Positions 1 through 5,119 of a stretch of 8,857 bases of DNA are shown here, in pieces. Source of the stretch: Actinomycetes bacterium (GTDB taxonomy: Bacteria > Actinomycetota > Acidimicrobiia > Acidimicrobiales > Palsa-688). Both the position numbers and the translations under genes were made by a program. A model generated the notes under the pieces. It made no database searches and was not told the origin of the DNA. It saw only the letters and a list, made by a program, of their open reading frames with translations. Location of the stretch: assembly GCA_021819345.1 (NCBI GenBank), contig JAKARG010000114.1, forward strand, positions 1 through 8,857, written 5' to 3'. The first letter of the stretch is position 1. Each line of letters begins with the position of its first letter.

Positions 1-990
1 GGGCGGGTCGAAGTGGACCACCACGTCGATGTCGTCTATGTCGATCCCCCTGGCGGCCACGTCGGTGGCGACGAGGACCGGCAGCCTGCCGGTGGAGAAC
101 TGCTTCAGGGCCCTCTCCCGCACCGGCTGGCGGAGGTCGCCGTGGATCGCCCGGGCGTCCACGCCCTCCTTGCGCAACGCCTCGGTGAGCCGGTCGGCGC
201 CGCGCTTGGTCCGGGAGAACACGATGACTCGCTCGTTGCTCCGGCATACCGCGGCGAGCACCCGCACCTTGTCCATCTGGTGCACGAGGAGGAAACGGTG
301 CTCCATCGCGCTGACCGTCGGCTGTCCCCCGCCGACCTCGTGGCTGACCGGATCGGTCAGCTCGTGGCGGACCAGGCGGTCAACGTCACCGTCGAGGGTC
401 GCCGAGAAGAGCATCGTCTGGTGGTGGTCTTGCCCCAGGTGTCGGAGGAGCCACTCGAGCTGAGGCATGAACCCCATGTCCGCCATCCGGTCTGCCTCGT
501 CGACCACCACCACCTCGATCGCCCCGAGGCTCACCTCGGCGCGCTGCACGAGGTCGATCAGGCGACCGGGAGTGGCGACCACCACGTCGGTCCCGGAGCG
601 GAGGGCGGCTATCTGGGCGTCCATGCCGGTGCCGCCGTAGCAGGGGGTCAGCGACAGGCCGACGGCACCCGACAGCGGGTCGAGGACGCCGGCAACCTGG
701 CCGGCCAGCTCCCGGGTGGGGACCAGGACCAGGCCTCGGGGACGGCGCCGGCCCCGAGCAGCCTCCCGGCCTGCCTCGGCCAGCCGCTGCAGCATCGGGA
801 CGCCGAAGGCGAGCGTCTTGCCCGAACCGGTCTTGGCCTTGCCACAGACGTCACGGCCGGCGAGGCCGTCGGCGATCGTTGCCGCCTGGATGGGGAAGGG
901 GGTGGTGATCCCTCCGGCTCGGAGGGCAGCTACCAGCTCGGGGGCGACTCCGAGCGCCTCGAAGCTCGGAGTGGTGGGGGGGGTGCTCAA
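1..990 (-). CDS. DEAD-box ATP-dependent RNA helicase (partial, 3' end beyond the window)
   Basis: This is the N-terminal 330 codons of a superfamily 2 DEAD-box RNA helicase, which uses ATP to unwind short RNA duplexes and remodel RNA-protein complexes in the cytoplasm. Visible in order: Q motif (F10, then PIQ ending at Q35), Walker A AKTGSGKT (52-59), Ia PTRELA (91-96), Ib TPGR (140-143), DEAD (164-167), SAT (196-198), motif IV region VIVFSRT (255-261) and motif V ATDVAARGID (308-317). Motif VI (HRxGRxGR) would lie just past the left edge, so the second RecA domain is cut. The TTG start is forced: the codon before it is TGA and an AGGAG sits 5 bases upstream. The frame runs uninterrupted to base 1. 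A C8 tract covers codons 3-5. The gene is divergent from xseA. It could be an RhlE-, DeaD- or CshA-type enzyme; the missing C-terminal tail would decide. Confidence 0.96.
   Translation of the reverse strand, partial: MSTPPTTPSFEALGVAPELVAALRAGGITTPFPIQAATIADGLAGRDVCGKAKTGSGKTLAFGVPMLQRLAEAGREAARGRRRPRGLVLVPTRELAGQVAGVLDPLSGAVGLSLTPCYGGTGMDAQIAALRSGTDVVVATPGRLIDLVQRAEVSLGAIEVVVVDEADRMADMGFMPQLEWLLRHLGQDHHQTMLFSATLDGDVDRLVRHELTDPVSHEVGGGQPTVSAMEHRFLLVHQMDKVRVLAAVCRSNERVIVFSRTKRGADRLTEALRKEGVDARAIHGDLRQPVRERALKQFSTGRLPVLVATDVAARGIDIDDIDVVVHFDPP
976..983. repeat. Homopolymer C8/G8 tract in codons 3-5 of the helicase gene
   Basis: Eight consecutive G on the plus strand read as eight C in the helicase coding strand (codons ACC CCC CCC). 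Slippage by one base would frameshift the gene within its first six codons. Homopolymers of this length can be slippage-prone in bacteria, but nothing here shows that it varies. Confidence 0.8.
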
Positions 991-995
991 TCAGG

Positions 996-1000
996 CTCCT
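996..1000 (-). promoter_or_regulatory. Shine-Dalgarno site of the helicase gene
   Basis: AGGAG on the minus strand lies 5 bases before the TTG at 990-988. An in-frame TGA (993-991) directly precedes that TTG, so together they fix an otherwise weak start codon. Confidence 0.75.
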
Positions 1001-1109
1001 GTACGGCGAAGGGGGGAAGCCGTCGCCGCCCGCCCCGAGGGCCCGGAGAGACCCTGGTCGGCGATGAGGACGTCCCGGCGGGGGCGGTGTTGGCCCCTCG
1101 GCCCTTCTC

Positions 1110-1115
1110 ATCGTA
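1110..1115 (-). promoter_or_regulatory. Possible -10 box for the helicase (TACGAT)
   Basis: TACGAT on the minus strand fits the actinobacterial TANNNT -10 consensus. I see no good -35 at 16-18 bases. If used, transcription would begin near 1103 and leave a leader of roughly 110 bases before the TTG. This is the best candidate in the 991-1164 intergenic stretch, but it is weak. Confidence 0.3.
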
Positions 1116-1151
1116 CCCGGAGCCATTACTTCGGGTGTCGGAGGGTCTCGC

Positions 1152-1157
1152 TAGCCT
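1152..1157 (+). promoter_or_regulatory. Candidate -10 box (TAGCCT) for leaderless xseA transcription
   Basis: TAGCCT fits TANNNT and ends 7 bases before the GTG at 1165. Transcription would then begin at or next to the start codon, as in leaderless mRNAs common in Actinobacteria. There is no Shine-Dalgarno sequence at a usable distance; the GGAGGG at 1139-1144 is about 20 bases away. No clear -35 is visible. The same hexamer with nearly the same spacing precedes the kinase gene at 7922. Confidence 0.5.
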
Positions 1158-1164
1158 TGCGGGG

Positions 1165-2502
1165 GTGACGAGCCTCTCGCTGTTCGACGAGCCCACCGGG
1201 GTCCCCGGTCCCCGGGTCGTCACCCTCGTGCGCCTCGCCGGCGAGATCGCCCGGCAGGTCGCAAGCATCGGTTCTGTCTCGGTGGAGGGTGAGGTCCACC
1301 GGCCGACGACCGGTCGCACGGGCTGGGTCTACTTCACCTTGCGGGACCGGGCAGCCCAGGCGAGCGTCGTCGTTCCCCGGCCGAGGGCGGGACGGTCCCG
1401 GATCGTCGCCGGCGAGCGGGTGCGGGTCGTCGGCGCGCTCGAGTGGAGCAGCGACCGGGGGAGCCTGCAGCTGCGCGCCGAGGAGGTCCTGCCGGTGGGG
1501 GAGGGGGCCATCGCCGCCCTCCTGGCCGAGACTCGTCGCCGTCTCGAGTCCGAGGGGCTCACCACCCGCCCCCGTCGCCCGCTTCCGGTGCTGCCCGAGC
1601 TGATCGGGGTGGTGTGCGGGTCAGACGCCGCCGTCCGCCACGACATCGAGTCGGTGGTCGCCGAGCGGTTCCCCGGGTACCCGGTGGTGTTCTGCGAGAC
1701 CACCGTGTCGGGTCCGGGGGCGGCGGCCTCCATCGTCGAAGCCCTCCGGTCGCTGTGCCGCCAGCCCGGGATGGAGGTGGTGATCCTCGCCCGTGGGGGG
1801 GGTGACGCCACTTCCCTCCTTCCTTGGAGCGACGAGAACCTCTGCCGCGAGGTGGCCGCCGCCGCAGTGCCGGTGGTGTCGGCCATCGGCCACGAGGCCG
1901 ACCGGCCGCTGTGCGACGAGGTGGCCGACCTGCGATGTGGCACCCCGTCGCTCGCCGCCACCGCCGTCTTGCCGGACGCCTCGGCACTGTCTGGGAGGCT
2001 CGACCAGGCACGGCGGACGGCGGGCGCCGCTCTGGTCGGCCGTTGGGGCGAGGCTCGGAGAGGGTTGGCCGGCGTGGACCCCGCCCGGGCTCTCGACTCG
2101 GCTCTCGCCGGGGCCGGGGAGCGTCTCGGCGGAGCGGGCCGTCGTCTCGCCGGCCACCATCCCCGCCGCCGCTTGGAGGAGTGCCGTCGGCGGCTTGCAG
2201 GCCCCGACTGGAGACGAGGTGCCGGGGAGGTCCTGGGTCGCGCCGCCGGCCGGTTGGAGGCCGACCGGCGACACCTCGGCGCGCTCGACCCGGCCCGGGT
2301 TCTCGACCGGGGCTACGCGGTCGTGACCGGTCCCAGGGGCGAGGTGCTGCGCCGCTCCGGGGACGTGGCGGTGGGCGACGCAGTCGCGGTCCGATTGGCC
2401 GCCGGCCGCATCGCAGCGACGGTGACCGAGGTGGCCGGCGACGCCACGGCCGGCGACGCAACGGTGGGCGACGCAGCGGTGCGCGACGCGGTGGCCCGGT
2501 GA
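1165..2502 (+). CDS. xseA: Exodeoxyribonuclease VII large subunit (XseA)
   Basis: This is the catalytic subunit of exonuclease VII, which together with XseB degrades single-stranded DNA from both ends to short oligonucleotides. It has 445 residues, close to the E. coli enzyme. An N-terminal OB-fold (about 16-110; GEV, WVYFTLRD, VRVVGALEW) is followed by the ExoVII catalytic domain: CGSDAAVRHDIESVV (151-165), ILARGGGD (207-214), SAIGHEADRP (239-248) and ADLRCGTPSLAA (254-265). D160, R210, H243 and D246 align with residues I recall as essential in the E. coli enzyme. A shortened Arg/Ala-rich helical region follows, then the conserved LDPARVLDRGYAVV ending (374-387). The last 22 residues are a four-unit pentapeptide repeat outside the family's usual end. 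I chose the GTG at 1165 because of the TAGCCT box; an in-frame GTG at 1135 is an alternative. The open frame continues upstream to base 13, but that part is antisense to the helicase. The gene overlaps xseB by 4 bases. Confidence 0.95.
   Translation: MTSLSLFDEPTGVPGPRVVTLVRLAGEIARQVASIGSVSVEGEVHRPTTGRTGWVYFTLRDRAAQASVVVPRPRAGRSRIVAGERVRVVGALEWSSDRGSLQLRAEEVLPVGEGAIAALLAETRRRLESEGLTTRPRRPLPVLPELIGVVCGSDAAVRHDIESVVAERFPGYPVVFCETTVSGPGAAASIVEALRSLCRQPGMEVVILARGGGDATSLLPWSDENLCREVAAAAVPVVSAIGHEADRPLCDEVADLRCGTPSLAATAVLPDASALSGRLDQARRTAGAALVGRWGEARRGLAGVDPARALDSALAGAGERLGGAGRRLAGHHPRRRLEECRRRLAGPDWRRGAGEVLGRAAGRLEADRRHLGALDPARVLDRGYAVVTGPRGEVLRRSGDVAVGDAVAVRLAAGRIAATVTEVAGDATAGDATVGDAAVRDAVAR
2434..2493 (+). 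repeat. Four tandem 15-bp units at the 3' end of xseA
   Basis: The units start at 2434, 2449, 2464 and 2479. The first is GCCGGCGACGCCACG and the second differs from it by one base; the third and fourth diverge further but keep a central CGACGC. They encode AGDAT, AGDAT, VGDAA and VRDAV, just before the final Ala-Arg-stop. The period is a multiple of three, so copy number could change without shifting the frame or the overlapping xseB start. Confidence 0.88.
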
Positions 2503-2759
2503 GCCGGTCGGATGGGTCGCCGGTGGCCGGCGCAGGCGGGTCGGCAGGGTCGGATGGGTCGCCGGTCGCCGCCCGGCGCTTCGAGGACCTCCTGGCGGAG
2601 CTCGAGGCGGTGACCGACCGTCTCGCCACCGGTGAGATCGGCATCGAGGAGGCCGCCGACCTCTACGAGCACGCATCCCGGCTCCACCGTGAGGCGACCG
2701 AACGCCTCGACGCGGTCCGAGCGCGCGTCGAGCGGCTGCGCGATGGCGACCAGGCCTAG
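2499..2759 (+). CDS. xseB: Exodeoxyribonuclease VII small subunit (XseB)
   Basis: XseB is the small non-catalytic subunit of exonuclease VII. Several copies bind the helical region of XseA and are needed for a stable, active holoenzyme. The product is 86 residues. Residues about 27-80 carry the family signature: FEDLLAELEAVTDRL, GEIGIEEAADLYE and a final helix ending VERL. The N-terminal 25 residues are a low-complexity Gly/Ser/Ala extension in which SDGSPV occurs twice, from a 19-bp DNA duplication; the family core normally begins within a few residues of the start. The GTG start lies inside the xseA stop (GTGA, 4-base overlap), which implies translational coupling and matched subunit expression. 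No separate Shine-Dalgarno sequence is visible. A later in-frame GTG at 2523 would remove only part of the extension. Confidence 0.92.
   Translation: MSRSDGSPVAGAGGSAGSDGSPVAARRFEDLLAELEAVTDRLATGEIGIEEAADLYEHASRLHREATERLDAVRARVERLRDGDQA
2506..2566 (+). repeat. 19-bp direct repeat at the start of xseB
   Basis: GGTCGGATGGGTCGCCGGT occurs exactly at 2506-2524 and 2548-2566. The copies are 42 bases apart, so they stay in frame, and each encodes SDGSPV. It lies 12 bases after the 15-bp array of xseA, so the whole xseA-xseB junction is repeat-rich. Confidence 0.85.
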
Positions 2760-2892
2760 GGCTGGCCGAGGGCGCGACGGGGTCGGATCGGGCGCCGGCC
2801 GGCGAGCGGCGCCGGAGTGGGCCGAGGGGCCCGCCGGATGCCCGGTGACCGGGGCCCGGAGTCGGCGGATGGCCGGTGACGAGGAGGATCGC
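2760..2892 (+). promoter_or_regulatory. xseB-nucleoside hydrolase intergenic region with a small palindrome
   Basis: This 133-base gap holds no gene. CCCGGT-G-ACCGGG (2841-2853) is a perfect 13-base inverted repeat, and GGCGCCGG appears twice (2791-2798 and 2808-2815). I see no TANNNT box close to the hydrolase start, so read-through from xseAB is plausible. In DNA this GC-rich short palindromes arise easily by chance, so a regulatory role is only a guess. Confidence 0.25.
2882..2887 (+). promoter_or_regulatory. Shine-Dalgarno site of the nucleoside hydrolase gene
   Basis: AGGAGG stands 5 bases before the TTG at 2893. This is the best ribosome binding site in the window and the reason for preferring the TTG over the in-frame ATG at 2869, which has only a GGAG (2858-2861) 7 bases upstream. 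Confidence 0.7.
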
Positions 2893-3873
2893 TTGACCAG
2901 GAGGATCGTGCTCGACTGCGACCCGGGCCACGACGATGCGATCGCCATCCTGGTGGCTGCCGGATCCCCGGAGGTCGACCTGGTAGGCATCGGTACCGTC
3001 GCCGGCAACCAGACCCTCGACAAGACCACCCGCAACGCGCTCGCCGTCGCCACCCTCGCCGGGCTCGACGTCCCGGTCCACGCCGGGTGCGCCCGCCCGA
3101 TCCTGCGCAGCCTGACCAACGCTGCGTCGATCCACGGCGAGACCGGGCTCGACGGACCCACCCCGATCGAGCCCGACCGGGAGGTGGCTCGTGGGCACGC
3201 CGCTCACCTGATCGCAGAAGCGGTGCTCGCCCGACCCGGGGAGACCACCATCGTGGCGACCGGGCCACTCACCAACCTCGCGCTCGCGGCACGCCTGGAG
3301 CCGGCCATCGTGAGCGCCACCAGGGAGGTGGTGGTCATGGGCGGCGCCTACGGGCGGGGAAACGTGACCCCCGCCGCGGAGTTCAACATCCACGTCGACC
3401 CGGAGGCCGCCGCGGTCGTCCTCGGCGAGCCGTGGCCGGTGACGATGATCGGGCTCGACGTCACCCACCAGGCGCTGTGCAGCGCTGCCACCAGGCGCCG
3501 TATCGCAGGTCTCGGGTCGACCGTCGGCGACTTCGTCGCCGCCCTGCTCGATTACTACGCCGGCACCAACCGGCGCCGCAGCGGGATGCCCGACCCCCCG
3601 GTGCACGACGTGTGCACCATCGCCTACCTCGCCGCCCCCGGCCTGTTCGAGACCCGCCCGGCGTCGGTGGAGGTCGAGCTGCACGGCACGCTCAGCGCCG
3701 GCATGACCGTCGTCGACTTCGACCACGGCCCCGATGCCGGCTCCGGCTCCGAGCACGGCTCCGACCTCGCTCCCGACAGCGGCTCCGGCGCCCTCGGTCC
3801 CCGGCGCGTCGCCACCTCGATCGACTCGCCGGGCTTCTGGGCCCTGGTCGTGGAGGCCCTGGCCAGGCTGTGA
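2893..3873 (+). CDS. Inosine/uridine-preferring nucleoside hydrolase family protein
   Basis: This enzyme hydrolyses the N-glycosidic bond of ribonucleosides to give a base and ribose, a cytoplasmic salvage step. The product is 326 residues, normal for the family. Ca2+ and ribose-binding residues are in place: DCDPGHDD (8-15, with D10, D14, D15), N39 in GNQTL, T123 in ATGPLTN, N157, E163 and N165 in NVTPAAEFNIH, and H238-D239 in VHDVCTIAYL. The numbering nearly matches the Crithidia enzyme. Residues about 279-301 form a Gly/Ser/Asp-rich insert before the last strand and helix (ATSIDSPGFWALVVEAL), where relatives have a short loop. The TTG start follows a strong AGGAGG; starting at the ATG at 2869 would add 8 residues. 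The gene lies co-directionally 133 bases after xseB, perhaps in the same transcript. Base preference (purine or pyrimidine) cannot be read from the sequence. Confidence 0.94.
   Translation: MTRRIVLDCDPGHDDAIAILVAAGSPEVDLVGIGTVAGNQTLDKTTRNALAVATLAGLDVPVHAGCARPILRSLTNAASIHGETGLDGPTPIEPDREVARGHAAHLIAEAVLARPGETTIVATGPLTNLALAARLEPAIVSATREVVVMGGAYGRGNVTPAAEFNIHVDPEAAAVVLGEPWPVTMIGLDVTHQALCSAATRRRIAGLGSTVGDFVAALLDYYAGTNRRRSGMPDPPVHDVCTIAYLAAPGLFETRPASVEVELHGTLSAGMTVVDFDHGPDAGSGSEHGSDLAPDSGSGALGPRRVATSIDSPGFWALVVEALARL
3739..3786 (+). repeat. Repeated GGCTCC hexamers (Gly-Ser codons) in the nucleoside hydrolase gene
   Basis: GGCTCC occurs in frame at 3739, 3745, 3757 and 3781, making Gly-Ser pairs within a Ser/Asp-rich segment. 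It looks like local expansion of a loop rather than an acquired domain. Confidence 0.75.
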
Positions 3874-3894
3874 CCGCCGTCGAGCGACCCCGCC

Positions 3895-3912
3895 CTCCGG
3901 CGCCGGCCGGAG
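3895..3912. terminator. GC hairpin between convergent genes
   Basis: CTCCGG (3895-3900) and CCGGAG (3907-3912) form an inverted repeat around a 6-base loop in the 43-base gap between the nucleoside hydrolase stop and the phosphoesterase stop. Its place between converging genes suits a bidirectional terminator, but there is no T-tract on either side and the stem is only 6 bp. Confidence 0.35.
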
Positions 3913-3916
3913 CGCC

Positions 3917-5119
3917 TCAGCGCGGCGGCCAGCCGGCCGACCAGCACCGGTCGGAGAGCCGTCCCGGCGACCACCAGCCCCAGAGCCCGCCGAGGGCCGA
4001 AGCGGTGGCGTCGGTCCAGCCGATCACGTCCCGCCTGGCGGTGCGGCGCACGACCTGGCGGATGCCGCCTTCGTGGACGGCGTAGCCGGCCCACCCTCCC
4101 GGATGGTCCTTGGTGGAGCCCACCTCCGCCACGAGCAGCCGCCCGATCCGGTAGGTGCGGTTGCGGTGGGAGTGGCCGGCGATCACCAGGGCAGCCCCGG
4201 CTCGCTCGAGCGCGTCGATGAGCCTGCGGCTGTCGCTCCGCGTCACCCCGGGCGGGTAGGAGGTGGGTAGTGGCCATCGCTCCGGCGGGTGGTGGAGGCT
4301 GACCACGCTCGGGTGGGGTGCCGAGGCGACCGCAGCGACGATGCGCTCGACCTGGGCCGCGTCGAGGTGGCCCCAGCGGTCCTCGGGGCTCGGGCTGTCG
4401 GCGAGCACCAGCCGGACGCCGGCCAGGTCCTCCACCAAGGGCTCGCCGTCGTGCGCGTAGGCGAGCCCGCCGAGAGCGGTGTGGTTGGACTGGTGGCGCC
4501 GGCGGTCGTGGTTGCCGAGCTGGAGGAGGGCCGGGACGCCCGAAGAACGGGCCAGCTCCGCCACTGCCTCGAACTCCCGTACCCGTGCCCGCCCGGTGAG
4601 GTCCCCCTTCCACACGACCGCCTCGGCCCCCCAGGATCGGGCCTCGTCCAGGGCTGCGGCTGCCGCCCGGAGCGGGTACGGCTCCGCCGAGGCAGGTTGG
4701 ACGTCCCGGATCCCCCCGAGCAGACCGAAGCGCCGCTCTCCGATGTGGAGGTCGCTGACCGTGGCGAAACGGGCGAGGAGCGCACCTGGCGGCGGTCGCA
4801 AGGTCTGGAGCGAGCCCCCCTCGACCCGTTCCCCGCCGGCGGGTTGCCACCACCAACGGTATGTGCGTCCCGGCTCCAGGCCCTCCAGGACCACGGCACC
4901 CGGTCCCCCGGGGCCGGGGCCCGACGGTCGTACCCCCCGCAGGCGGAACGAGGCCCAGGTGGGCGGTCCCGGGGCCACTGTCACCGTCGTGGGGCCGGCG
5001 CCGAAAGTGACCTCCCTCGCCGGCAGCGACCGCCACACGATCTGCGCGGAGGTGTCCTCCACTGCATACAGCCTCGGGGCTCCACCGCCGACGCTCGGTG
5101 CCCGTCCTCGAAGGCTCAC
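3917..5119 (-). CDS. Calcineurin-like metallophosphoesterase with N-terminal fibronectin-like domain
   Basis: A 400-residue protein. Residues about 14-108 resemble the beta-sandwich found before purple-acid-phosphatase-type enzymes (SAQIVWRS, then GLEPGRTYRWWWQP). The dinuclear-metal phosphoesterase domain follows with all core motifs: SDLHIG (D123, H125), KGDLTG (D173), LGNHD (N203, H204), SLHHPP (H276) and AGHSHRN (H316, H318). Such enzymes hydrolyse phosphomono- or diesters, cyclic nucleotides included; the substrate cannot be read here. I see no signal peptide or membrane helix, so it is probably cytoplasmic. The C-terminal 33 residues are rich in Trp and Gly. The GTG start lies within the aminopeptidase stop codon (GTGA overlap), which indicates translational coupling and a two-gene operon. 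The frame stays open far upstream, but that part is out of frame with, and inside, the well-supported aminopeptidase gene. CpdA-like phosphodiesterase is one possibility. Confidence 0.9.
   Translation of the reverse strand: MSLRGRAPSVGGGAPRLYAVEDTSAQIVWRSLPAREVTFGAGPTTVTVAPGPPTWASFRLRGVRPSGPGPGGPGAVVLEGLEPGRTYRWWWQPAGGERVEGGSLQTLRPPPGALLARFATVSDLHIGERRFGLLGGIRDVQPASAEPYPLRAAAAALDEARSWGAEAVVWKGDLTGRARVREFEAVAELARSSGVPALLQLGNHDRRRHQSNHTALGGLAYAHDGEPLVEDLAGVRLVLADSPSPEDRWGHLDAAQVERIVAAVASAPHPSVVSLHHPPERWPLPTSYPPGVTRSDSRRLIDALERAGAALVIAGHSHRNRTYRIGRLLVAEVGSTKDHPGGWAGYAVHEGGIRQVVRRTARRDVIGWTDATASALGGLWGWWSPGRLSDRCWSAGWPPR

Noticed and set aside
13..1164. Open plus-strand frame continuous with xseA, which would add 384 residues to its N-terminus
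   Set aside because: It is antisense to a helicase carrying every expected motif, and its translation is low-complexity His/Gly/Arg-rich with no recognisable domain. XseA begins normally at about 1165.
1621..3756. 711-codon open frame on the minus strand
   Set aside because: It is antisense to xseA, xseB and the nucleoside hydrolase, all well supported. It is a GC-driven shadow with no family features.
3087..4085. 332-codon plus-strand open frame
   Set aside because: Arg/Pro-rich frame-shifted shadow of the nucleoside hydrolase that also runs into the convergent gene.
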